Source: Pseudomonadota bacterium (GTDB taxonomy: Bacteria > Pseudomonadota > Alphaproteobacteria > Micropepsales > Micropepsaceae). From it: 10,458 nucleotides of DNA. The position numbers and the translations under genes were made by a program. Where the stretch lies: the NCBI GenBank assembly GCA_021817355.1, contig JAKAVI010000086.1, forward strand, positions 1-10,458. Direction: 5' to 3'. Numbering within the stretch: the stretch's first letter is position 1; the number at the start of each line of letters is the position of its first letter. Shown here in pieces: positions 1 to 6,258 of the stretch. Under the pieces are notes generated by a model. That model worked only from the letters and a program-made list of their open reading frames with translations, had not been told where the DNA came from and did not search any database.

Positions 1-134
1 GACGAGCGCACCAAGGCATAGAAATGCTCCTGTACGTCAATACCCTCGAACTGGGCACAGGCGGCCTTGGCGATGGTGTTCAAGGTTTCGCCGGTCGAAT
101 CTGAGACCAGATGGAGATGAACCCGCCTGTTCAT
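1..134 (-). CDS. Pyruvate, phosphate dikinase regulatory protein (DUF299 family), N-terminal part
   Basis: This is the first 44 codons of a gene that runs off the left edge of the window. The ATG is at 134 on the minus strand, and an in-frame TAA lies 8 codons upstream (159-161), so the start is well bounded. No clear Shine-Dalgarno sequence precedes it. The visible protein begins [19 protein letters not shown] and continues through [11 protein letters not shown] to LVRS. The [13 protein letters not shown] opening is the hallmark of the DUF299/PDRP family (RP001 in Rickettsia). These are bifunctional cytosolic enzymes that inactivate pyruvate phosphate dikinase or PEP synthase by ADP-dependent threonine phosphorylation and reactivate it by phosphate-dependent dephosphorylation. 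The P-loop-containing remainder lies outside the window. Which dikinase it controls cannot be told from this fragment. Divergence from hemE across a non-coding gap matches the Caulobacter origin region. Confidence 0.88.
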   Translation of the reverse strand, partial: MNRRVHLHLVSDSTGETLNTIAKAACAQFEGIDVQEHFYALVRS

Positions 135-255
135 AAGAGACGCATCTTTGGATCTGAATTACCCCCAGCTCGTACACATTCCATCACGCCAGGACCACAG
201 CCTTCAACAGCTCAGGCGGCCAAGAAGATGAATCCATCCCCAAGCTAAGGCCAGA

Positions 256-275
256 GGGTGCACCCTTGGTGCACC
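256..275. repeat. Two phased GGTGCACC palindromes
   Basis: GGTGCACC occurs at 257-264 and again at 268-275. Each copy is a perfect palindrome, and the first extends to GGGTGCACCC (256-265). Their starts are 11 bp apart, about one helical turn, so a dimeric protein could bind both copies on the same DNA face. The binding protein is unknown. The repeats sit in the middle of the candidate origin. Confidence 0.6.
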
Positions 276-344
276 ACTGCCTGGACACTGTGTACGGCCA
301 GCGCCAAGGCAGATCCAGCTGGCAGAACGCCTGGAGTCTTGAGT

Positions 345-358
345 CCCAATAGCTTGGG
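345..358. repeat. Inverted repeat CCCAA-TAGC-TTGGG
   Basis: This is a perfect 5-bp inverted repeat with a 4-base spacer. It directly follows the GAGTC at 341-345 and lies in the candidate origin upstream of the hemE promoter. It could be an operator or a small hairpin, but nothing in the sequence identifies a binding protein. Confidence 0.45.
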
Positions 359-385
359 TTCTAGAGCTGGCGCCGGTCCACCCAT

Positions 386-401
386 CCATGCACAATTCAC
401 A
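386..401 (+). promoter_or_regulatory. Tandem DnaA-box-like sites
   Basis: CCATGCACA (386-394) and CAATTCACA (393-401) lie in the same orientation and overlap by two bases. Each matches the E. coli-type consensus TTATNCACA at 7 of 9 positions, with the ATNCACA core intact. They abut the AT-rich stretch 391-440, and the first overlaps the predicted -35 element of hemE. DnaA binding is inferred from the sequence match and the genomic position only. Confidence 0.4.
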
Positions 402-417
402 GACCTAACATCATAAT
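389..417 (+). promoter_or_regulatory. Predicted hemE promoter
   Basis: A -35-like TGCACA (389-394, 4 of 6 to TTGACA) is followed by a 17-bp spacer and a -10 CATAAT (412-417, 5 of 6 to TATAAT). Transcription would start near 424, leaving a very short leader before the AAGGAG ribosome binding site at 428-433. GAATC (420-424) and GAGTC (431-435) flank the predicted start, so adenine methylation by a CcrM-type enzyme could influence it. The weaker alternative TTGAGT (339-344) with TAGAGC (362-367) also has a 17-bp spacer. Confidence 0.45.
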
Positions 418-440
418 CAGAATCTTTAAGGAGTCTTTCT

Positions 441-1481
441 GTGGTAGAGGCCGAGGCGAAGAAGGTTATACGGGTTCTCGATGGAACCTCGGTGTCGCCG
501 CCCCCTGTATGGCTGATGCGGCAAGCCGGTCGCTACCTGCCTGAATATCGCGCCCTGAGGGCCAAGGCCGGGTCATTTTGGTCCATGTGCATGGATCCAG
601 AGATGGCCACAGAAATCACGTTGCAGCCAATCTGGCGTTTCGGCCTGGATGCGGCGATTGTCTTTTCTGACATCCTTGTTGTTCCTTATGCGCTGGGAGC
701 GGAGGTGCGATTTGAGGAAGGGATAGGGCCGCTTCTGACCCGCTATGAGGAGATTGCACAAATCGATCGTGATCCGCGCAGCTGGCGACAGAAGCTTGCG
801 CCGGTTTACGACACGCTCCGCCTGGTGCGGGCCGGGCTTGAGAGCAGCAGGGCGCTTCTTGGCTTTGCTGGAGCACCGTGGACGCTGGCGACTTACCTTG
901 CGGAGGGTGGCGGCTCGAACGATCAGCATGCGGCCAAGCTGTGGGGCTATCGCAATGGGGAAAGCTTTGCCGAGTTGCTGGCGCTTTTGAGTGAATGTGT
1001 AGCCGAGCATCTGATCGAACAGCTGAGGGCTGGTGCAGATGCCGTGCAGATCTTTGACAGCTGGGCGAGTGGGCTTTCTACCGACTGTTTTGAGGACTGG
1101 GTGATCCGGCCGACGCAGCGCATCGTAGCGAAGGTACGCAAGGAGATCCCCAACGCGCGGATCATAGGGTTTCCCCGAGGAGCCACCTTGGAAGGCTACC
1201 GCTGCTATGCGGAATGTTGCGGTGTCAGTGCGGTATCCCTCGATACGGCGGTGCCATTGGAGTGGGCGGTAGAGACGTTGACCCCGTACTGTTCATTGCA
1301 GGGTAATCTTGATCCACTTCTGCTGCTTGCTGGAGGTCAGCGGCTTGCGCGAAAGGTTCGGGAGATCCGGGAGCTGACGGAGGGCAAGGCCTTTATCTTC
1401 AATCTTGGCCACGGGGTTGTACCACAAACACCGCCCGAGCATATCAGTGCGCTTCTTGAAGTCGTACGGGCGCCCTTATGA
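441..1481 (+). CDS. hemE: Uroporphyrinogen decarboxylase HemE
   Basis: HemE removes the four acetate carboxyl groups of uroporphyrinogen III to give coproporphyrinogen III in the cytosol. The 346-residue length is normal for the family. The N-terminal signature PPVWLMRQAGRYLPEYR (residues 21-37) supplies the substrate-binding arginines R27 and R31. The catalytic aspartate is D77 in FSDIL, with Y152 in the ATYLAEGGGS segment, S207 in IFDSW, and H324 in the C-terminal FNLGHGVVPQTPP motif. Translation starts at GTG 441, seven bases after a strong AAGGAG (428-433). No better start lies nearby, and this one keeps the usual short N-terminus before the signature. The stop overlaps the hemH start in ATGA (1478-1481), indicating translational coupling. 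It is the first gene of a hemE-hemH-hemJ operon. The promoter is predicted inside the candidate origin, as for Caulobacter hemE. Confidence 0.97.
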   Translation: MVEAEAKKVIRVLDGTSVSPPPVWLMRQAGRYLPEYRALRAKAGSFWSMCMDPEMATEITLQPIWRFGLDAAIVFSDILVVPYALGAEVRFEEGIGPLLTRYEEIAQIDRDPRSWRQKLAPVYDTLRLVRAGLESSRALLGFAGAPWTLATYLAEGGGSNDQHAAKLWGYRNGESFAELLALLSECVAEHLIEQLRAGADAVQIFDSWASGLSTDCFEDWVIRPTQRIVAKVRKEIPNARIIGFPRGATLEGYRCYAECCGVSAVSLDTAVPLEWAVETLTPYCSLQGNLDPLLLLAGGQRLARKVREIRELTEGKAFIFNLGHGVVPQTPPEHISALLEVVRAPL

Positions 1482-2512
1482 AGGTAGCTGTGGTCCTCTT
1501 CAATCTGGGTGGTCCGGATGGACCAGAGGCGGTGCGGCCTTTTCTGAGTAATCTTTTCTGTGATCCTGCGATCATCTCGCTGCCTGGGATTGTGCGTCTT
1601 CCGCTCGGTCACTTCATCGCTTGGCGGCGGGCACCGGTTGCGCGGCAGATCTATGAAAAAATCGGCGGCAGCTCACCCATCGTCGCCGAAACCAGGGCCC
1701 AGGCCGAGGGACTTGAAGCGCTTCTGAAGAGCCTTGGTCATGAGCCCAAGGTGGTGATGGCGATGCGCTACTGGAAACCTTTTGCGCCCGAGGCTGTGGC
1801 ACAGATCAAGTCGTTTGAGCCTGATGAAATCGTGCTGCTGCCGCTCTATCCGCAATATTCGACAACAACAACGGCCTCGTCTGTGCGCGACTTCGAGGGG
1901 GCGGCGAGACGCGCAGCTCTCGACGTGCCGGTACACAGGGTCTGCTGCTTTCCGGATGAGCCTGGTTTTGTTGCAGCCCAGGTGCGACTGCTGCGTGCGG
2001 CGCTGGCGCAGCGACGCAGTGGAGTGTCCTATCGGGTGCTGTTTTCCGCCCATGGCCTGCCCAAACGCATTGTCAGTCGCGGTGATCCCTATCCCGGGCA
2101 GGTGAACACGACGGTACGCTCGATCGTTTCGGGTCTCGGCGATAGGATCGAGCACGTGATCTGTTACCAGAGCCGGGTCGGACGACTGGAGTGGATCGGG
2201 CCCGCGACGGATGCGGAAATCATCCGGGCCGGTCATGAAGGTAAGGGTGTGATCGTGGTGCCGGTCGCCTTTGTCAGCGAGCACTCAGAAACACTGGTTG
2301 AACTCGATATCGAATATGGACATCTGGCCAGCTTAAGTGGTGTGGCCGATTATATCCGGGTACCTACGGTGGGAACCGCACCGGAGTTCCTCAAGGGGCT
2401 TGGCAACCTTGTCGAGGCGGCGCTGAGGGGTGGTGAGGTGGTGAGTTCGGGGCCGCGGCGGATATGCCCGCAGTCCTGCGGGGGTTGTGGCTATGGTCTG
2501 AACAAGGGGTAG
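1478..2512 (+). CDS. hemH: Ferrochelatase HemH with C-terminal cysteine cluster
   Basis: Ferrochelatase inserts Fe(II) into protoporphyrin IX, the last step of protoheme synthesis, usually at the inner face of the membrane. The 344-residue protein shows LFNLGGPDGPEAVRPFLSNL (7-26), YEKIGGSSPI (59-68), LPLYPQYSTTTT (121-132), the catalytic histidine H192 in FSAHGLP, CYQSRVG (229-235), and SEHSETLVELDIEY (267-280) with the conserved E271. The C-terminus is cysteine-rich: C330, C334 and C337 in RICPQSCGGCGYG. Several alphaproteobacterial and animal ferrochelatases hold a [2Fe-2S] cluster with C-terminal cysteines, so a cluster is plausible. The internal cysteine used by the human enzyme (YSCSTT) is replaced by threonine here (T129), so a fourth ligand would have to come from elsewhere, perhaps C156 or C157. 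The start codon overlaps the hemE stop by 4 bp. Confidence 0.97.
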   Translation: MKVAVVLFNLGGPDGPEAVRPFLSNLFCDPAIISLPGIVRLPLGHFIAWRRAPVARQIYEKIGGSSPIVAETRAQAEGLEALLKSLGHEPKVVMAMRYWKPFAPEAVAQIKSFEPDEIVLLPLYPQYSTTTTASSVRDFEGAARRAALDVPVHRVCCFPDEPGFVAAQVRLLRAALAQRRSGVSYRVLFSAHGLPKRIVSRGDPYPGQVNTTVRSIVSGLGDRIEHVICYQSRVGRLEWIGPATDAEIIRAGHEGKGVIVVPVAFVSEHSETLVELDIEYGHLASLSGVADYIRVPTVGTAPEFLKGLGNLVEAALRGGEVVSSGPRRICPQSCGGCGYGLNKG

Positions 2513-2519
2513 GGGCGTG

Positions 2520-2957
2520 ATGGCGGCGGGAACGGTATATCTATGGGTCAAGGCATTTCACATTATTTCGGTGATCGCGTGGATGGCAGGAATGCTCTAT
2601 CTGCCGCGACTTTTCGTCTATCACTGCGAGACGGCCGCGGGTTCGGAAGCATCCGAGCGCTTCAAGGTCATGGAACGGCGCCTGCTCAAGGCAATTATCA
2701 ATCCGGCCATGATCGCGACCTGGGGCTTTGGCATCACCCTCGTCATCATGAGCGGAGCCTGGCAGTTCGGCTGGTTCCATGTGAAATTCCTCCTGGTGCT
2801 GGCAATGAGCGGCGTCCACGGTTTGTTTGCGCGCTGGGCAAGGCTTTTTGCCCAGGACCGCAACAGTAGGCCGGCGCGCTTCTATCGCATTTGGAATGAG
2901 GTGCCGACCGTCTTGATGATCGCAATCGTGATCCTGGCCACGGTCAAGCCGTTCTAG
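2520..2957 (+). CDS. hemJ: Protoporphyrinogen IX oxidase HemJ (UPF0093 membrane protein)
   Basis: HemJ is a small integral membrane protein that oxidises protoporphyrinogen IX to protoporphyrin IX, the substrate of HemH. It replaces HemG or HemY in most alphaproteobacteria. The 145-residue length is typical. The hallmark opening WVKAFHIISVIAWMAGMLYL has the conserved H14, followed by LPRLFVYH, the central VKFLLVL segment with a conserved lysine, and a closing RIWNEVPTVLMIAIVILAT helix. I count four probable membrane helices. Start codons are adjacent: GTG 2517 and ATG 2520. I chose ATG; AGGGG at 2511-2515 and AAGGGG at 2504-2509 could serve either. The gene begins 7 bp after hemH, so it is almost certainly in the same operon. 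Together the three genes cover the first decarboxylation step, the aromatisation step and the iron-insertion step of late heme synthesis. Confidence 0.93.
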   Translation: MAAGTVYLWVKAFHIISVIAWMAGMLYLPRLFVYHCETAAGSEASERFKVMERRLLKAIINPAMIATWGFGITLVIMSGAWQFGWFHVKFLLVLAMSGVHGLFARWARLFAQDRNSRPARFYRIWNEVPTVLMIAIVILATVKPF

Positions 2958-3011
2958 AAAATACCCTGGGAGCGTCTTTTGGAGACTTTGCAACGGCAAC
3001 AAATCAGGCTA

Positions 3012-3021
3012 TAAGGCCTTA
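3012..3021. repeat. 10-bp palindrome TAAGGCCTTA
   Basis: This perfect palindrome lies 54 bp after hemJ, between the heme operon and rho. It is too short and lacks a T-tract to be called an intrinsic terminator. It could be an operator near a rho promoter, but that is speculative. Confidence 0.3.
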
Positions 3022-3113
3022 GTTCCCCAACACGCCACGGGCTGACGCGCTGGCAGAGGCGCGCAGAACCGGCCGAGACCGGCCCGGCGTATCGTTCAAA
3101 TCCGTTGATGTCG

Positions 3114-3180
3114 TCTGGCCGACCCGAGGTCGTCCGGAACCCATCCGGCCCGCCCTTCCACTTGCTCAGGTGTTTTCTTC
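3114..3180 (+). promoter_or_regulatory. rho leader: stem-loop plus C-rich rut-like segment
   Basis: Bases 3114-3124 pair with 3128-3138 around a CGA loop, giving an 11-position stem with one C·T mismatch and one wobble. The following stretch 3139-3170 is about half C with few G, the composition expected of a Rho utilisation site. A T-rich TGTTTTCTTC (3171-3180) runs up to the start codon. Rho autoregulates by attenuation in its own leader in several bacteria, so this could be the attenuator. No -35/-10 pair is clear in the remainder of the 223-bp gap (2958-3113). Confidence 0.4.
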
Positions 3181-4464
3181 ATGACTGTTCAAGACGGCCT
3201 GCAGGCCATGAAGCTGCAGGATCTCAAAGCCAAATCCCCCACCGAGTTGCTCGCCTTCGCCGAAGAGCTTGAAATTGAAAACGCATCGTCCATGCGCAAG
3301 CAGGACATGATGTTCGCCATTCTCAAGGAACTGGCGGAGCGCGACGTCGAAATCACCGGCGGAGGCACACTCGAAGTGCTGCAGGATGGCTTCGGTTTTC
3401 TGCGTTCTCCGGAATCGAATTATCTTGCCGGGCCCGATGACATCTATGTCAGCCCGTCACAGATCCGGCGGTTTGGGCTCAGAACCGGCGATACGGTGGA
3501 TGGACCCATCCGCAGTCCCAAGGATGGCGAGCGGTATTTTGCGCTGCTCAAGGTTTCGACGATCAATTTCGAGCCCCCGGAAGCGACCAAACACAAGGTC
3601 CATTTCGACAATTTGACGCCGCTTTACCCTACCGAGTGGCTGAAGATGGAGATCGATGATCCCACCTTGAAGGATCGTACCGGTCGGGTGATCGACATTG
3701 TGGCACCGCAGGGCAAAGGCCAGCGGGCGCTCATCACAGCACCTCCACGGACCGGTAAAACCGTCATCCTGCAGAACATCGCACGGGCGATCGCTGCCAA
3801 CCATCCGGAGTGCTACCTGATCGTGCTGCTCATTGACGAGCGGCCCGAGGAAGTCACCGACATGCAGCGCACCGTGAAGGGTGAAGTGATCTCCTCGACC
3901 TTCGATGAGCCGGCGCAGCGCCATGTTCAGGTGGCCGAAATGGTTATCGAAAAGGCCAAGCGGCTCGTAGAGCACAAGCGCGATGTGATCATATTGCTCG
4001 ATTCGATCACCCGGCTTGGCCGGGCCTACAACACCGTGGTGCCCTCGTCGGGCAAGGTGTTGACCGGCGGTGTTGATGCCAATGCACTGCAGCGACCCAA
4101 GCGGTTTTTTGGTGCCGCGCGCAATATCGAGGAAGGCGGCTCGTTGACGATCATCGCCACCGCCCTGATCGATACCGGTAGCCGCATGGACGAAGTGATT
4201 TTCGAAGAATTCAAGGGCACAGGCAATTCGGAAATCATTCTCGACCGCAAAGTTGCCGACAAGCGTGTGTTTCCGGCGATTGATATCCTGCGTTCCGGTA
4301 CACGTAAGGATGAGCTTCTCGCCGACAAGGGCACGCTGTCGAAGATGTATGTGCTGCGCCGGATTCTGGCGCCGATGGGCACGGTCGATGCCATCGAGTT
4401 CCTGCTCGACAAGCTGCGCTCGTCCAAGAACAACGCCGATTTCTTCGAGAGCATGAACACCTGA
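3181..4464 (+). CDS. rho: Transcription termination factor Rho
   Basis: Rho is a hexameric RNA-dependent ATPase/helicase that terminates untranslated transcripts. The 427 residues contain an N-terminal Rho_N helical region (about 10-55, [19 protein letters not shown]) and a cold-shock-like RNA-binding domain with RNP1 DGFGFLRSP (69-77). The RecA-type motor has Walker A APPRTGKT (187-194), Walker B DVIILLDS (268-275), the Q-loop region [22 protein letters not shown] (294-315) split by the GVDANAL segment, and the R-loop GTGNSEI (347-353 region). Nothing conserved is missing. ATG 3181 has only a weak AGG (3168-3170) upstream. An alternative ATG at 3208 (MKLQDLKAK) would give 418 residues, closer to the usual family length, also without a good Shine-Dalgarno. 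The 223-bp leader suggests transcription separate from the heme operon, with possible autoregulation. In many alphaproteobacteria mnmE follows rho, but it does not here. Confidence 0.97.
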   Translation: MTVQDGLQAMKLQDLKAKSPTELLAFAEELEIENASSMRKQDMMFAILKELAERDVEITGGGTLEVLQDGFGFLRSPESNYLAGPDDIYVSPSQIRRFGLRTGDTVDGPIRSPKDGERYFALLKVSTINFEPPEATKHKVHFDNLTPLYPTEWLKMEIDDPTLKDRTGRVIDIVAPQGKGQRALITAPPRTGKTVILQNIARAIAANHPECYLIVLLIDERPEEVTDMQRTVKGEVISSTFDEPAQRHVQVAEMVIEKAKRLVEHKRDVIILLDSITRLGRAYNTVVPSSGKVLTGGVDANALQRPKRFFGAARNIEEGGSLTIIATALIDTGSRMDEVIFEEFKGTGNSEIILDRKVADKRVFPAIDILRSGTRKDELLADKGTLSKMYVLRRILAPMGTVDAIEFLLDKLRSSKNNADFFESMNT

Positions 4465-4513
4465 GGGCTTGGATCGCACGCGGTGGTCCGGATTGTGGCC
4501 AACGCGGCCTCTA

Positions 4514-4543
4514 TTGACCGGGGCTTTGTGGCGGGCGCAAACT
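4514..4543 (+). promoter_or_regulatory. Possible promoter of the HD-domain gene
   Basis: TTGACC (4514-4519, 5 of 6 to TTGACA) is followed after 18 bp by a weak -10-like CAAACT (4538-4543, 3 of 6). It lies in the 101-bp gap between rho and the HD gene and would give a transcript starting about 15 bp before the start codon. The -10 match is poor, so read-through from rho is also possible. Confidence 0.25.
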
Positions 4544-4565
4544 ATTGATGAAACCGAGGGCGTAG

Positions 4566-5174
4566 ATGATGGCCGAGGAAGAACACGAGCGTGCCCAGTT
4601 TCGGGCCATGAGCGAAAGCACGGCGGAAGACTGGAACAAGATCAGTAGCGCGGCTCGCAACTTCAACCGGGCATTACCGGAAAGGGTTCTATCCCATCTG
4701 AAGCTGCTCGAGGGCGATTGCGGCGGCTTTGCTGTCGATCGCCTGGAACATTGCCTGCAGTCCGCGAGCCTTGCCTATCGCGATGGCATGGACGAAGAGT
4801 ATGTGGTGTGTGCGCTGCTGCATGACATCGGCGACACTCTCGCCGGGCATAATCACGCCGAACTTGCGGCGACAATCCTCAGGCCCTTCGTCAGCGAAGA
4901 CAACTGGTGGATGCTGCAGCATCATGGGATTTTCCAGGGCTATTACTTTTTCCACCACCTCGGTCTTGATCGCAATCTGCGCGACAATTTCCGTGGCCAT
5001 CGGGCTTTTGAACAAACGGCTGCGTTCTGTGCCCGCCACGATCAGAATGCCTTTGATCCGGATTACGATACCATGCCCTTAGTCGCCTTTGTGCCGATGC
5101 TGGAGCGGGTGATGGCCCGTCCGAAGCGGTCCATCTATCTGCGCAAGGACGAGGCGCCTGCGGCGGTGATGTAG
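4566..5174 (+). CDS. HD-domain protein, probable mixed-valence diiron oxygenase (PhnZ-like, COG4341)
   Basis: This 202-residue cytosolic protein carries one HD domain of the predicted-phosphohydrolase type that includes PhnZ. Visible motifs are LEHCLQSA (H62), ALLHDIGD (H86, D87), HNHAE (H95, H97), LQHHGIFQGYY (H119, H120) and ARHDQNAFDPDY (D159). These provide the six-ligand pattern H...HD...H...H...D expected of two iron ions, as in PhnZ and myo-inositol oxygenase, rather than the simpler HD phosphatase set. PhnZ cleaves a hydroxylated aminophosphonate with oxygen. No phosphonate gene is nearby, so the substrate here is unknown. ATG 4566 and ATG 4569 are adjacent; GAGGG (4556-4560) is 5 or 8 bases away and slightly favours 4569. 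The gene lies 101 bp after rho and ends 12 bp from the convergent quinone oxidoreductase gene. Family membership is fairly sure, but the reaction is inferred. Confidence 0.8.
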   Translation: MMAEEEHERAQFRAMSESTAEDWNKISSAARNFNRALPERVLSHLKLLEGDCGGFAVDRLEHCLQSASLAYRDGMDEEYVVCALLHDIGDTLAGHNHAELAATILRPFVSEDNWWMLQHHGIFQGYYFFHHLGLDRNLRDNFRGHRAFEQTAAFCARHDQNAFDPDYDTMPLVAFVPMLERVMARPKRSIYLRKDEAPAAVM

Positions 5175-5175
5175 C

Positions 5176-5192
5176 CCCTGAGCGCTTCAGGG
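5176..5192. terminator. Small stem-loop between convergent genes
   Basis: CCCTGA (5176-5181) and TCAGGG (5187-5192) form a 6-bp stem with a GCGCT loop in the 12-bp gap between the HD gene and the convergent oxidoreductase, extending into the last codons of the latter. The position suits a bidirectional terminator. No T-tract follows on either strand, so this is a weak call. Confidence 0.35.
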
Positions 5193-6158
5193 CCGCAGCA
5201 CGATGGCCCCGGTGGTTGCCCGCGAATGCAGTGCAAGATGGGCGGCGCGGGCATCCTTGAGCGCGAACTGCGCATGAATGTGGATCTTGATGGTCCCTCG
5301 CAGAATGAGATCAAAGACATCGTCGGCGGTGGCCTGTAGGTCGGCCTGGGTGCTGACATAATCAAAAAGTGTCGGTCGGGTGACAAAAAGGGAGCCCTTC
5401 TGTGCCAGTATGGCGGGAGAAAAGGCGGGCACGGGCCCAGAGGCGTTGCCGAAGCTAACCATCATCCCACGCCGGGCCAGACAGTCGAGAGAGCCTTCCC
5501 AGGTGTCCTTGCCGATGGAGTCATAGACAACCGGAACGCCGCTGCCGCCGGTCAGAGTGCGAACTTTTGCCACCCAGTCTTCGGTGCGTGTGTTCAGAAC
5601 ATGGGCACAGCCATACGCATGGGCGAGGGCCCGCTTGTCGTCCGAGCCTACGGTGCCGATGACCTCTGCACCGAGGGAGCGGCCCCACTGGCTTGCGATC
5701 GAGCCCACGCCTCCTGCTGCTGCATGCCACAGGATGGTTTGGCCCGGGGCAACGCCAAAGCAGCGCTTGAGAAGAAACTGGACCGTCATGCCCTTGAGCA
5801 TGGCGGCAACGGCGATGTCATCGCCAAGCTGTGGCGGCAAGATGATCAGTCGGTTGGCCAGAACATTGGCGCCTTCGGCATAGCCCACAAGAGGCTGGGT
5901 GCAATAGCCGACGCGCTGGCCGAGGTGAAAGCCGGTGACGCCCTCGCCCAGGGCCTCGATGGTGCCTACCGCTTCACCGCCAAGGGTAGCTGGCAGGGGT
6001 ACGGGGTAGAGTCCGCTGCGGTGATAGGTATCGATGAAATTCACGCCGATGGCAGTGTGGCGCAGGCGCACCTGGCCTGGTGCAGGCTGGGGCAGGTCGA
6101 TGTCGACATACTCGAGAACTTCAGGTCCGCCTGTCTTGGCAATGCGAATGGCTTTCAT
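5187..6158 (-). CDS. NADPH:quinone oxidoreductase (zinc-free MDR family)
   Basis: A 323-residue cytosolic enzyme of the zinc-independent medium-chain dehydrogenase/reductase family, most like QOR, which reduces quinones or enones with NADPH. The N-terminal GroES-like domain begins MKAIRIAKTGGPEVLEYVD and contains VNFIDTYHRSGLYPVPLP (39-56) and the LGGEAVG segment (59-65). The Rossmann fold has HAAAGGVGS (145-153) and GTVGSDDK (168-175), where K175 matches the NADPH-binding lysine of E. coli QOR. The C-terminal SRATTGAIVLRP keeps the conserved arginine (R313). The usual tyrosine in the NYR motif is replaced (VLNTRTEDW, 187-195). No structural or catalytic zinc cysteine motif is present. GGGAG (6168-6172 as read on the minus strand) lies 9 bases before ATG 6158. 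The gene is divergent from an MFS transporter, which hints at shared control through the palindrome at 6259-6270. The physiological substrate is not evident. Confidence 0.9.
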   Translation of the reverse strand: MKAIRIAKTGGPEVLEYVDIDLPQPAPGQVRLRHTAIGVNFIDTYHRSGLYPVPLPATLGGEAVGTIEALGEGVTGFHLGQRVGYCTQPLVGYAEGANVLANRLIILPPQLGDDIAVAAMLKGMTVQFLLKRCFGVAPGQTILWHAAAGGVGSIASQWGRSLGAEVIGTVGSDDKRALAHAYGCAHVLNTRTEDWVAKVRTLTGGSGVPVVYDSIGKDTWEGSLDCLARRGMMVSFGNASGPVPAFSPAILAQKGSLFVTRPTLFDYVSTQADLQATADDVFDLILRGTIKIHIHAQFALKDARAAHLALHSRATTGAIVLRP

Positions 6159-6258
6159 CAGCAGGGTCTCCCGACGGTGGGTATGGTGACAGGGTTACCA
6201 GTCTTTGCGGGGCACGATGATCCGTCCCGCGCCAAAATCAAGTTCAGGATGATGGCTT

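Larger units (their letters stand above)
135..440. other. Candidate chromosomal replication origin (oriC) in the RP001-hemE gap
   Basis: This 306-bp divergent intergenic region contains no credible gene. By position it corresponds to the Caulobacter crescentus origin, which lies between hemE and the RP001 homologue. It carries five GANTC sites (230-234, 334-338, 341-345, 420-424, 431-435) and a sixth lies just inside the neighbouring gene (97-101). Two tandem DnaA-box-like 9-mers with perfect ATNCACA cores lie at 386-394 and 393-401. Weaker CGTACACA sequences occur at 171-178 (plus) and 289-296 (minus). The stretch 391-440 is about 66% A+T and could serve as an unwinding element. An IHF-like match (AATCAG-N4-TTT) lies at 415-427. 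No perfect TTATCCACA box and no full CtrA site (TTAA-N7-TTAA) is present; a TTAA half-site sits at 426-429. Position and GANTC density are direct observations, while origin function is inferred. Confidence 0.6.

Noticed and set aside
204..395. A 63-codon minus-strand open frame in the PDRP-hemE gap
   Set aside because: Its composition is Trp/Gly/Ser/Arg-rich with no family resemblance, it has no good ribosome binding site, and it overlaps the promoter and origin-like elements.
426..440. CtrA binding site (TTAA-N7-TTAA) at the hemE start
   Set aside because: Only one TTAA half-site (426-429) is present; the second half reads TTCT.
2974..2986. Intrinsic terminator after hemJ (GTCT-TTTGG-AGAC followed by TTT)
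   Set aside because: The stem is only 4 bp with A-T pairs and a three-base T run, too weak to call.
3068..3084. Direct repeat ACCGGCC in the rho leader
   Set aside because: A 7-bp GC-rich repeat spaced 10 bp has little significance at this base composition, and no known site matches.
3457..4479. A 340-codon minus-strand open frame antisense to rho
   Set aside because: The plus strand encodes a complete, motif-perfect Rho; the antisense frame shows no recognisable domain.
4497..4509. GGCC-AACGC-GGCC hairpin as a rho terminator
   Set aside because: The arms are a self-complementary tetramer common in GC-rich DNA, and no T-tract follows.
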